Source: JANRIC01 sp033765345
GTDB lineage: Bacteria; Bacteroidota; Bacteroidia; Cytophagales; Microscillaceae
NCBI GenBank assembly: GCA_033765345.1
Contig: JANRIC010000180.1
Coordinates: forward strand, 1-64,000
Length of the DNA: 64,000 nucleotides
Direction: 5' to 3'
In this document: in pieces, positions 32,328 through 40,201 of the stretch
Layout: the number at the start of each line of letters is the position of its first letter
How positions within the stretch are numbered: position 1 is the stretch's first letter
Position numbers and translations under genes: made by a program
The notes under the pieces: model-generated
Database searches by the model: none
What the model saw: only the letters and a program-made list of their open reading frames with translations
Told to the model about the DNA's origin: nothing

Positions 32328-32975
32328 ATGAATGAATCCTTTGACGGTGTATTTAATATCTTAAAAAATTATTTGGATAATCTTTATGCTTTTTTTTCAG
32401 GGAGATATACCCCTAATGTACGTCCTGATGACTCTTATTATAACGATTTAAAAGCATATACCCTGTTGTCTCACGCTGCAATTGAAGACTTCTTTGAAGA
32501 TATAGCAAAAAGAGTATTAGTTGAAAGCATAAAACAATGGATAAATGAAAACAAGTTAAATGACACAATCTTATCAAGCATAAAATTCATACAAAGTAAG
32601 CAGCTTAATGAAGTTCTGATTTCACTATTGAGATTCAAAATTGAAAATAAGAAGAAAGAAAAGGGAAACTTCTATGTCCAATTTAAAAGTTTATTGGATG
32701 AAATAGAAAATGGTTATAAGAAAAAATTAGATGATAATAATGGCATTAGACCTGAAAAGTTAGAGAAGCTTTTTGAAGCTGTAGGGCTGGATATTTCTGA
32801 TGACCCTCGCCTCAGAACATCTCTTGTGCTTTTAGCGGATGCTCGTGGTGATTTTGCCCACAAAAAAAAGCCAGATAACAGTATTTTGAAATATGCAAAC
32901 TTTGAGGATATGAAAAATCGAGTTGATGATGTTTTAGAAATTTGTAGAAAAGTCATTGATCAGATTAATACTTGA
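32328..32975 (+). CDS. HEPN-domain protein (MAE_28990/RiboL-PSP-like), candidate RNase effector
   Basis: The 215-residue helical protein carries an RxxxxH motif near the C-terminus (ARGDFAHKKK, Arg and His), the active-site signature of HEPN ribonucleases. The N-terminal helix (LKAYTLLSHAAIEDFFEDIAK) also fits. From memory, HEPN proteins of the MAE_28990/MAE_18760 type are often found next to DUF262 genes, as here. I use the ATG at 32328; a TTG at 32316 overlapping the DUF262 stop is an alternative. The two genes are translationally linked and probably act together. The DUF262 protein could sense DNA or restrain a toxic HEPN RNase, but that mechanism is inference. Confidence 0.78.
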   Translation: MNESFDGVFNILKNYLDNLYAFFSGRYTPNVRPDDSYYNDLKAYTLLSHAAIEDFFEDIAKRVLVESIKQWINENKLNDTILSSIKFIQSKQLNEVLISLLRFKIENKKKEKGNFYVQFKSLLDEIENGYKKKLDDNNGIRPEKLEKLFEAVGLDISDDPRLRTSLVLLADARGDFAHKKKPDNSILKYANFEDMKNRVDDVLEICRKVIDQINT

Positions 32976-33167
32976 TGTGTCCCCTTTTCTCCTCGGTCTA
33001 TAATCTACTTTAATAATATCAGCTACGGCTATGCCATCGAGAAATCTCAGGAAGGATTTCATATATATACACTCCAAAAGCAGGAAAATATGAAGTGGCA
33101 ACTCCTCTACAAAAAAGAACTTGCTTATAAGCTGATTCCTCTTGCACCCAAGAAAAAAATCAAATAA
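32976..33167 (+). pseudogene. C-terminal remnant of an unknown gene at the island edge
   Basis: An open frame without a start codon runs 63 codons from 32976 to the TAA at 33165-33167. It encodes SIIYFNNISYGYAIEKSQEG and continues to a basic end LAPKKKIK. Its G+C and codon choice resemble the housekeeping genes, not the AT-rich HEPN gene just before it. It looks like the tail of a gene whose front was lost when the methyltransferase/DUF262/HEPN cluster arrived. The stretch from 33168 to 33381 holds nothing that I recognise. Confidence 0.5.
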
Positions 33168-33381
33168 AATGGTTGATTTATGAAATTCCTTCCAATCTAA
33201 TCTCTGGTAGTGTTAAACAAGTAATGCTATTTATTTAAAAAAGGGCTTTGTGATGGTATCAAAGCTGAAGACTCTTACCTTAAAGCAAACTGAATAGCAT
33301 TTCCAAAAGATTAAAAGGCTAAAATCGGAAGGTACGGGATTTTGCAGAATAAAAATAGTATTTGAAGGATTTTTTTTGCTT

Positions 33382-33762
33382 TTAGAATTGTCTTACTCGA
33401 ATTTTGACAATTTCCGGTTTGTTTTCGGCAACGATGATAAAAGGAGATTTTATTTCATTAATCTGATTGAATAGATGTTGCAAAGTTTGTATATGAAAAG
33501 AAGACTCAAAATGCCCGGGACGTAAATAAATAATGCCCGTAAAACTTATCTCTCTTTGATGAATAATTGTACCGAAATCGCTATCCTGAGTTACAATAAT
33601 GCGATTCTCAATGAAAGCTAACTGAATTAAATAAATATCGCTTACTCCAAATAGATTTTCTTCCCTTACCGATTTGACATCAATTTTTTGTTCTCTTAAA
33701 AAATCAACAATTTTAGAAGGCAGATTTTCATCCACAAGCCATGCAAAGTTTTGTAGTAACAT
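33382..33762 (-). CDS. DUF5615 PIN-like toxin of a toxin-antitoxin pair
   Basis: The 126-residue protein resembles the DUF5615/Mut7-C PIN-like nucleases, which are VapC-type toxins. Acidic residues expected in the active site are visible in FAWLVDENLP (N-terminal), VREENLFGVSD and VTQDSDFG. The start is the ATG at 33762, one base after the stop of the DUF433 gene; an upstream ATG at 33786 would overlap that gene. Its partner is the DUF433 protein. This order, antitoxin first with near-contiguous genes, is usual. RNA cleavage is inferred from the family. Confidence 0.85.
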   Translation of the reverse strand: MLLQNFAWLVDENLPSKIVDFLREQKIDVKSVREENLFGVSDIYLIQLAFIENRIIVTQDSDFGTIIHQREISFTGIIYLRPGHFESSFHIQTLQHLFNQINEIKSPFIIVAENKPEIVKIRVRQF

Positions 33763-33763
33763 C

Positions 33764-34000
33764 TTAGGCAGTTTTAGGAATATCAATAAAAATGTCGTTT
33801 TTTAGGTAATAGGCTGCATATAGTAAGGCTTCTTGAAGAGCCTCATAACTTAAGTGAGTATATTCTTCCTGAATATCTCGCAAGGTAGCTCCAGAGGCAA
33901 GCCATTCTAAAATCAAATCTATGCTGATACGACTACCCTTGATGCAGGGTTTGCCGTTTAAAATTGCCGGATTAGAAACAATATATTGAAAATTTTTCAT
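33764..34000 (-). CDS. DUF433 antitoxin
   Basis: The 78-residue protein is a DUF433 helix-turn-helix antitoxin. The family pattern is clear: IVSNPAILNGKPCIKGSRIS, then LILEWLASGATLRDIQEEYTHLS, then ALLYAAYY. It would bind its promoter and neutralise the DUF5615 toxin encoded immediately downstream. Expression is expected from the region between 34001 and the MITE-like element. Its position at the end of the accessory segment fits a mobile or island-stabilising module. Confidence 0.88.
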   Translation of the reverse strand: MKNFQYIVSNPAILNGKPCIKGSRISIDLILEWLASGATLRDIQEEYTHLSYEALQEALLYAAYYLKNDIFIDIPKTA

Positions 34001-34217
34001 CTCAAATTTCTTTTCTTCAAATATACCGATTTCTAAAGAAATCTGATTGTTTATTACAGTTCAAATACAAGTGTTTCTACATAAAAACTTATAAAACCCA
34101 GATAGCAGATTTTCCAAATCTTTGAGATTTGAAAAATCTTAAGTGCACCATCAAAGGTTTAGTTTGTTAAAACAAGTGCAATTTCTTTTGCATAGATTGT
34201 AAATTATTAAAAATAGC
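34001..34217. other. Non-coding stretch upstream of the DUF433 gene
   Basis: It holds an imperfect palindrome near 34107-34140 (AGATTTTCCAAATC facing GAGATTTGAAAAATCT). No other gene is seen. The toxin-antitoxin promoter should lie near 34010-34060. Confidence 0.5.
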
Positions 34218-34440
34218 GGTTCTCTGACAATTTATGTGGGAATGATCCATGCAAGTATTTTCAAACAATAATTCTATAAAAAATAAGTGCATTCAATTTT
34301 CCTCTCTTGATGATCAATTTTGCCACGAATGCACGAATAAACGCCCTTATTCGTGCATTCGTGGCAAGCAATTCTTTCAAATGTTTAGTGGATAGCAAGT
34401 CTAATCAAGATGTGTCACTCACAAAATTTGTCAGAGAACC
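34218..34440. mobile_element. MITE-like element with terminal inverted repeats
   Basis: The 223-bp element begins GGTTCTCTGACAA (34218) and ends with the reverse complement TTGTCAGAGAACC (34440). Similarity of the two ends continues imperfectly for about 28 bases. It contains no open frame of note. A 21-bp perfect palindrome sits inside at 34320-34367. No obvious target-site duplication is seen. This is either a non-autonomous transposable element or the relic of an insertion sequence. Confidence 0.65.
34320..34367. repeat. Perfect 21-bp inverted repeat
   Basis: The left arm (34320-34340) contains CCACGAATGCACGAATAA. The right arm (34347-34367) is its exact complement, and the loop is ACGCCC. 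No T-run follows. The motif ATTCGTGCATTCGTGGC looks like a dispersed palindromic repeat. Confidence 0.85.
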
Positions 34441-34569
34441 AAATTCTTTTATAAAAAGGCATAAAATTTGGTGAAAAATCTAAGGCTTTCAAGCCACATT
34501 GCCTAAAAAAGAGATAATTTCATTACCTTAGCAACGTTTTTCTATCCAGTTAGCTATTTTTATTTTCGC

Positions 34570-36045
34570 ATGAAAACATATTTACTCGTATTGCTATCTC
34601 TGATTCTTTTTATCACAAGTCTGACAGCCCAAGTAAACAGAGGAGCAGATTACAAGCCTGATTATAAGTATGCCCCCGCTCAATTGCAATATGATTTTAC
34701 CATCTTTCGCTGGCTGCTGGAGAAAATTCACCCTGGATTGGATTGGTACACCCCTAAAGCTCGCTTGGATTATTTAATGGACAGTACGTATGCTTTATTG
34801 GATTCAGATTCGCTGACTGAAAGGGCGTTTTATCAACTCCTTAGCCCCATTGTAGCGCAAATTCACTGTGGCCACACCATTCTGGATCCTTCTTATTTCT
34901 ATCAGGATTTGGGCAAACGCTTCCCGCTTGACCTTAAATTTGTTGAAGGAAAAGCCTATCTTCGTTATAATTATATGGAAGATCAGGAAGTACCCCTTGG
35001 CTCTGAAGTACTCAGCATCAACGGGCAAGCTATGCCCGAACTCATCCAAGAGCTTTTTAGGCACATCCCCTCAGATGCCACACATCCCGCAGGAAAGTAT
35101 GCCACACTGGATGAAGATTTTCAAAATTATTATGATTTACTGATTGCACAGCCCGATACTTTTGTTCTGGAATGTATCCACATGGAAAGCAAAGAAAAAA
35201 TAATACTGAAAATCCCTGCTTTAGATTCGGACAAACTCCGAAGCTATAACAAACGATACCTGGATGACCTGATGGAGCATAAAACCCTGGATTTGAAAAT
35301 ATTACATGAAGCTCAAACTGCAATTCTTGAAATCAATTCTTTTTATCCGATTGATATTAAGTTTGAAAGGCAAAGATTTGACAAATACATAAAAAAGGCC
35401 TTTGCCCAAATCAGAAGCGAAAAAGTACAAAGTCTTATTATTGACCTTCGCCGAAATGGGGGAGGGGAAATGTTATATGTCAATGAATTGTTTTCGTATA
35501 TAGCCCAAAAGCCTTATCAGTTTCTGGATCGTGTAGAAGTATCTACCAATAAAGAAGTAAGTCTGGCTTCTCTGAGAGAATTGTCTAAGCTAAAGGTACA
35601 CAATCCTCGCCACGTTGCCGAAACCGATTCGGGTACATATATAGTCAAGGCACAATATTATAACTTCTTAGAAAAACAAAAACCCAAAAAATACCCTTTT
35701 GCAGGCGATGTATACGTGCTGATTAGTCATAAAAGTTTTTCGGCCGGAAGCTTTTTTGCTACCTTGGCTTATGCCGAAAACCGAGCTGTATTTGTAGGGG
35801 AAGAAAGCGGTGGTGGTGCTTATGGTCTCAATGGAGGAGATTTTATTGATATAGCTCTCCCCAATACCAATCTGCTCATTGAAATCCCTGTGGAAAAATG
35901 GGTCAAGGAAATACCTAATTATCCTGACTCAAAGCGTGGTATTATTCCTCAACATATAGTACGCAATACCATGAAGGATCTACTCATAGGCAAAGATCGA
36001 GTGTTGGAATATACCCTGGATTTGATTTATAAGAAAAAGGAATAA
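34570..36045 (+). CDS. S41-family peptidase (C-terminal processing protease-like)
   Basis: The 491-residue secreted protein has a signal peptide (MKTYLLVLLSLILFITSLTA) and an N-terminal helical domain. A catalytic domain of the tail-specific protease family follows. The strand SLIIDLRRNGGGEM and the nucleophile region VLISHKSFSAGSFFATLA (Ser in FSAGS) are characteristic. FVGEESGGGAYGLNGG continues the fold. A clear PDZ domain is not obvious, although LGSEVLSINGQAMPEL resembles the PDZ-like carrier segment. It lies in a periplasmic context and is not linked to an operon. It sits just to the right of the accessory segment and has ordinary base composition. Confidence 0.88.
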   Translation: MKTYLLVLLSLILFITSLTAQVNRGADYKPDYKYAPAQLQYDFTIFRWLLEKIHPGLDWYTPKARLDYLMDSTYALLDSDSLTERAFYQLLSPIVAQIHCGHTILDPSYFYQDLGKRFPLDLKFVEGKAYLRYNYMEDQEVPLGSEVLSINGQAMPELIQELFRHIPSDATHPAGKYATLDEDFQNYYDLLIAQPDTFVLECIHMESKEKIILKIPALDSDKLRSYNKRYLDDLMEHKTLDLKILHEAQTAILEINSFYPIDIKFERQRFDKYIKKAFAQIRSEKVQSLIIDLRRNGGGEMLYVNELFSYIAQKPYQFLDRVEVSTNKEVSLASLRELSKLKVHNPRHVAETDSGTYIVKAQYYNFLEKQKPKKYPFAGDVYVLISHKSFSAGSFFATLAYAENRAVFVGEESGGGAYGLNGGDFIDIALPNTNLLIEIPVEKWVKEIPNYPDSKRGIIPQHIVRNTMKDLLIGKDRVLEYTLDLIYKKKE

Positions 36046-36151
36046 TCTCGCATTTGCGAATCAAAGCGTAAAGATGATTCCCTAACTCAGAAAGATGAGC
36101 GATCTTGTAGTACATATTTCAAAAAAAACAAGGTGATGACCCTACCCACTC

Positions 36152-37567
36152 TTAAGGATTCATCTCTGGTACTTCACCTGATAATTTTTGATCTTCCACA
36201 TAATTATCTTCAAATTCACCTTCCCAGCGTGCTACCACGGCGGTTGCCAGACAATTTCCTATTACATTGACAGAAGTTCGAGCCATATCCATCAATTCGT
36301 CTATGCCCAAGATGATAAAAATCGGCTCTACGGGCAAATCAAACTGAGAAGCCGTAGCCAGCAGAATCACCAAAGAAGCACGGGGTACACCCGCAACTCC
36401 TTTACTGGTCAGCATCAGGGTAAAAACGATCAACAATTGTTGGGAAAAACTTAAATCTATTTTGGCTGACTGAGCCACAAAAACTGTAGCCAAAGCCAAA
36501 TAAAGTGTAGTACCATCCAAATTAAAACTATAACCAGTAGGCATAACAAAGGCTACAATTTTACGAGGCACACCGATAGATTCCATCGCTTTCATGGCTT
36601 TGGGAAGTGCGGATTCCGAACTGGTAGTCGCAAAAGCCAGCGTGACCGGCTCGGCAATGGCCAAAATAAAACGTTTGATCGGTAGGCGAATTATCAAAGC
36701 TACGGGCAGCAACACCACCAGCATAAAGACAATCAAAGATACATAAAGTGTAGCCAAGAGCATCAGCAGGTTTTTGAGGATTTCAATGCCCATGTGCCCT
36801 ACCGAATAAGCCATAGCCGCAAAAACGGCAAAAGGGGCAAATTGCATTACAATATTGGTAAATTTAAACATCACTTCCGCCAAACTCTCAGTGAATTGTA
36901 GCATGGGATGTTTATGCGCTTCACTGACCATTGCCAGTCCAATTCCAAAGACAATACTAAAAATGACGATTTGGAGTACTTGCCCTTCTGCCACGGCAAG
37001 CGCAAAATTTTCAGGAAAGATATGCAAGATAATTTCATCCCATTTTTTGGGGGTGGGTGTGCTTGGTAGACCTTCTTTGCTGCTCACAGGAGGCAGCTCA
37101 ATCCCCACACCTGCCTGACTGATGTTGATGGCTGCCAGACCGATAAAAAGGGCAATAGTTGTGACAATTTCAAAATAAACCAGTGATTTCCAGCCCATAC
37201 GCCCCACCTGTTTGATATCCGAATGCCCAGCAATACCCAGCACCAGGGTGGCAAATAACAAAGGAGCGATGATAGATTTGATCATCTTGAGGAAGATTTT
37301 GCTCACTACATTGAGGTTTTGAGAGAATGCCGGAAAGTCCAGACCAACCTCCGCCCCCAAGAGCATACTGATCAGAATCCAGGTGGTAAGGGAATTTTTA
37401 CTGAATCCATATAAAATCAAAAGAGCCAAAGCCAGCCAACGCGCGCTTAAAAGCAGCTCAGGAGTCAATGATATCCCTGAATAAGCATCCAGCAGATGTA
37501 ACACTGCGGCCATAAAAAAGGCCAAGCTCAGGGCGGGAATCAAAAATTTCTGAAGATAAAGCTTCAT
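36152..37567 (-). CDS. Dicarboxylate/amino acid:cation symporter (DAACS, GltP/DctA family)
   Basis: The 471-residue membrane protein belongs to the DAACS family, Na+ or H+ symporters for glutamate, aspartate or C4-dicarboxylates. Visible family segments are the serine-rich hairpin LAFATTSSESALPKAM, the helix MPTGYSFNLDGTTLYLALATVF (NLDGT motif, cation and substrate site), KGVAGVPRASLVILLAT, and the C-terminal GIDELMDMARTSVNVIGNCLA (Asp, Arg and Asn of the substrate site). About eight transmembrane helices plus two hairpins are expected. The specific substrate is not clear. The start at 37567 gives a hydrophobic first helix. Array C lies 200 bases upstream. Confidence 0.93.
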   Translation of the reverse strand: MKLYLQKFLIPALSLAFFMAAVLHLLDAYSGISLTPELLLSARWLALALLILYGFSKNSLTTWILISMLLGAEVGLDFPAFSQNLNVVSKIFLKMIKSIIAPLLFATLVLGIAGHSDIKQVGRMGWKSLVYFEIVTTIALFIGLAAINISQAGVGIELPPVSSKEGLPSTPTPKKWDEIILHIFPENFALAVAEGQVLQIVIFSIVFGIGLAMVSEAHKHPMLQFTESLAEVMFKFTNIVMQFAPFAVFAAMAYSVGHMGIEILKNLLMLLATLYVSLIVFMLVVLLPVALIIRLPIKRFILAIAEPVTLAFATTSSESALPKAMKAMESIGVPRKIVAFVMPTGYSFNLDGTTLYLALATVFVAQSAKIDLSFSQQLLIVFTLMLTSKGVAGVPRASLVILLATASQFDLPVEPIFIILGIDELMDMARTSVNVIGNCLATAVVARWEGEFEDNYVEDQKLSGEVPEMNP

Positions 37568-37768
37568 ATCTTTTTAAGTCTAATCCTATAAATTTAGAAA
37601 ACTCTTGCAAGTATCTGTTTTTAAATCTATCAAACCTCGAAAACAGATTCGCATGGATGGCAAGGATAATTAAAAATTTTGAATATTTTCCAAAATTCAC
37701 AAGATTAGCCTGGAAATAGGTTTTTTTTGGTGAGTTATTTGAAAATTTTGGAAAATATCCTGTAAATC

Positions 37769-38041
37769 TGCCTGCTCAACGCATGGAAATGCCTGCTCAA
37801 CGCACGGAAATGCCTGCTCAACGCATGGAAATGCCTGCTCAACGCATGGAAATGCCTGCTCAACGCATGGAAATGCCTGCTCAACGCATGGAAATGCCTG
37901 CTCGATACGAAGAAATACCTGCTCGATACGAAGAAACACTTGCTCGATACGAAGAAACACTTGCTCGATACGAAGAAATACCTGCTCGATACGAAGAAAT
38001 ACCTGCTCGATACGAAGAAACACTTGCTCCATGCAGAGAAA
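37769..38041. repeat. 21-bp tandem repeat array C (13 units, three unit types)
   Basis: Thirteen contiguous 21-bp units lie on the plus strand. Units 1-6 are TGCCTGCTCAA followed by CGCATGGAAA (one has CGCACGG). Units 7-12 have TGCTCGA with TACGAAGAAA and begin TGCC, TACC or CACT. Unit 13 begins CACTTGCTCC and ends ATGCAGAGAAA, the same ending as the units of array A. So the array is a mosaic of homogeneous blocks. Several frames on both strands stay open through it, which is expected of a 21-base unit and is not evidence of coding. It lies upstream of the DAACS gene and downstream of the TPR gene. Confidence 0.97.
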
Positions 38042-38072
38042 TAAGGCGGCATAGATACTCTAAAAATCAAAA

Positions 38073-38108
38073 GGCTTGATCAAATTTATGCTCAAATTTG
38101 ATCAAGCC
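38073..38108. terminator. Hairpin terminator of the TPR gene
   Basis: A perfect 15-bp stem (GGCTTGATCAAATTT, 38073-38087, with 38094-38108) encloses a 6-base loop. On the minus strand it is followed by TTTTGATTTTT. Confidence 0.8.
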
Positions 38109-38140
38109 CTTGGATATTTCCCCAGATTTTAGGAGTCTCT

Positions 38141-38632
38141 TCAGACCGTTTTTGTTTTAAGATTTTTGAGTTGTTTTCTAAATTCCTGATTATGGGGGTA
38201 AATCTTAAGCAATCTTTCATAAACACGGATTGCTCTGTGGAAATCACCAATGAGTAGAGATATTTCACCGAGGATTGACAAAGCTCCAAAATGACGATTT
38301 TCCATACTAAGCACCTGCTTAATATCTTCTATGGCTTGTTTGAAGCTTCCGCGCATAAAATAAGCCATTGCCCTCTGATTCCAGCCTTCGGCAAAGTTAG
38401 GGTTTAAGGCAATTACCAGTGTAAAGGAGTCAATGGCGGCGTTATAATCCATCTCATTCATATATTGGGATCCTTCTTCCATCAGGGTATTAATTTGGGT
38501 TTCCCCGCTATCCATCCAGATTTCCCAGATATCAGCTTCAATATTTTTGATGGCATCCTTTTCTTCGGCGTATTGCAATAGAGTAAATAAGAAATTAAGT
38601 CGTTTTGTAAAATTATCAGAACGCATAATCAA
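38141..38632 (-). CDS. TPR-repeat protein
   Basis: The 163-residue protein has no signal peptide and contains two or three tetratricopeptide repeats: YMNEMDYNAAIDSFTLVIALNPNFAEGWNQRAMAY, RGSFKQAIEDIKQVLSMENRHFGALSILGEIS and IGDFHRAIRVYERLLKIYPHN. The N-terminal 50 residues are a separate helical segment. It is likely a protein-protein interaction module in the cytoplasm. Translation may start at 38632 or two codons later at 38626 (MRSD). No neighbour suggests its partner. Confidence 0.82.
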   Translation of the reverse strand: MIMRSDNFTKRLNFLFTLLQYAEEKDAIKNIEADIWEIWMDSGETQINTLMEEGSQYMNEMDYNAAIDSFTLVIALNPNFAEGWNQRAMAYFMRGSFKQAIEDIKQVLSMENRHFGALSILGEISLLIGDFHRAIRVYERLLKIYPHNQEFRKQLKNLKTKTV

Positions 38633-38969
38633 TCTTTTAAGGCGGTTAATTTTTTTAATAAAGTTCTTTCCTTGAATGAGACTCAGGGCAGTGGATGGGT
38701 GATGAAGAATGCCTTCGAATTTAATAAAGGCTTGTTTTAAATTTGTAAGGGTAGAAGAAATTGCATCGCTGAAATACTAAGTCTTTAACTGTGATTTATG
38801 TAATAAAGTTACAGTCTTTGTCAGAATTTATGGGGGTAAGGGCTTAAAAACGGGTGTTTTATCTACCTATTCGCTAGGTTTTTACGAACTTTTGGAAGCG
38901 AATCAGGCATATTTTATATACCTAATGGGCTTTCCTACTGCATACTACGTGTGTAGGAAAATCAGGGAA
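38633..38969. other. Intergenic region, nothing recognised
   Basis: About 340 bases lie between the TPR gene and the serine hydrolase terminator. It is unremarkable in composition. I found no open frame, repeat or RNA that I could support; it should contain the TPR gene promoter. Confidence 0.5.
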
Positions 38970-38996
38970 AAATAGATGCTTGCAAAGCATCTATTT
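38970..38996 (-). terminator. Hairpin overlapping the serine hydrolase stop codon
   Basis: AAATAGATGCTT (38970-38981) and its exact complement at 38985-38996 enclose a 3-base loop. The right arm overlaps the stop codon at 38995-38997. On the minus strand TTTCCC follows, so T-richness is modest. Confidence 0.7.
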
Positions 38997-40191
38997 ACCA
39001 AGCCTCTAGTACCATTTTGATCATGGTCTCGATCTGATCAGGCTCAAGCCAACGTGTTACGAGTACAAGATCGTGTATAGGGTCAATGACTATATAATTG
39101 CCTCCAAAACCAGCAGCATAATACACAGATTCTGGCACGTTTTCCCATTGTTGTTTTCCAGGCTGATTGAGCCACCACATATAGCCGTAATTGGGATTGG
39201 GTGTAGAAGGTTTGGTCGCTTCTTGTATCCACTTTTCGGAAATAATGGTTTGATCTTTCCATTTGCCCTTATTGAGGAATAAAAGCCCGAATCGAGCCAT
39301 ATCTTCGGCACTGATAAACAAGCCTCCACCGGAGTGCCCTCCACCGCTGACCGATTGCGTGTGTACCCCATCCATATTGACCCAGGAATTATCATAGCCA
39401 TACCAACGCCAGCCGGAGGAGGCACCGATAGGATCCATCACTTTTTCTTTGATGATTTGAGGCAAAGGTTTACGATATACCTGTAAAAGACTATAAGCAA
39501 GCAAATTAACCCTTATATCATTGTATTCAAAGACGGTTCCTGGTTCATGGAGTTTGCGGTTTTTCCAATCATCCAGATTGCCTTCACGCGGAGGGCGGTC
39601 TGCCCAGTCGTCTCCCCCCCAAAGCTGGCCGCTCCAGTCGGAAGATTGTTGTAGGAGATGCTCCCAAGTAATTTTAGCATTGTGAGGGCTTTCAAAAGTA
39701 CCGTCCCAGACGTATTCCTCAACTTTATCTTGCACAGAGCGGATAAGTCCTTCTTCCAGAGCCAGTCCTGCTATGGTTGAGAGAAAACTTTTGGTCACAC
39801 TGAATGTCATATCTACTCTTTTGATATCTCCCCATTGTGCAATCACAAAACCGTCTTTGAGAATCATGCCAGCGGGTCCACCGCGTTTGCGGGTAGGCCC
39901 TAGGATTTGATGATAAGGTTCTTGCTCGAATCCCTGTAGAATGGCTTGGCGCAAATCTTTTGAGCCTTTGTATTCGTGGGTTTCGGCAAAAGTTATTGCT
40001 TCCTTGATTTTGGTTTCGTCTAGTTTATAATCAGAAAGTTTTTTACTTTGCCAGACTTCACCCCTGGCAGGGAAATAGTATTTTTTAGTGTTTTGAGCAA
40101 AAAGCCCTGCGGAACAAACTATACACAAAAGAGAAATAAGAGGTAAATTTTTTCCGTTAGAAAACGTAAAAAATATTTTGTGTTTCATCAT
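38995..40191 (-). CDS. Serine hydrolase (class C beta-lactamase family)
   Basis: The roughly 398-residue secreted protein has a signal peptide (KNLPLISLLCIVCSAGLFAQ). The frame is open to 40335, but that runs into the bestrophin gene, so I start at 40191 (40188 is equally good). The beta-lactamase/DD-peptidase fold shows SxxK in FSVTKSFLSTIAG (nucleophile Ser, Lys). A YxN-like motif lies in EYNDIRVN, and an HSGGG motif in the C-terminal part. Members include esterases, DD-carboxypeptidases and D-aminopeptidases, so the substrate is open. The start is 10 bases after the bestrophin stop, so the two may be co-transcribed. Confidence 0.9.
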   Translation of the reverse strand: MMKHKIFFTFSNGKNLPLISLLCIVCSAGLFAQNTKKYYFPARGEVWQSKKLSDYKLDETKIKEAITFAETHEYKGSKDLRQAILQGFEQEPYHQILGPTRKRGGPAGMILKDGFVIAQWGDIKRVDMTFSVTKSFLSTIAGLALEEGLIRSVQDKVEEYVWDGTFESPHNAKITWEHLLQQSSDWSGQLWGGDDWADRPPREGNLDDWKNRKLHEPGTVFEYNDIRVNLLAYSLLQVYRKPLPQIIKEKVMDPIGASSGWRWYGYDNSWVNMDGVHTQSVSGGGHSGGGLFISAEDMARFGLLFLNKGKWKDQTIISEKWIQEATKPSTPNPNYGYMWWLNQPGKQQWENVPESVYYAAGFGGNYIVIDPIHDLVLVTRWLEPDQIETMIKMVLEAW

Positions 40192-40201
40192 CGGGTGGAT
40201 T

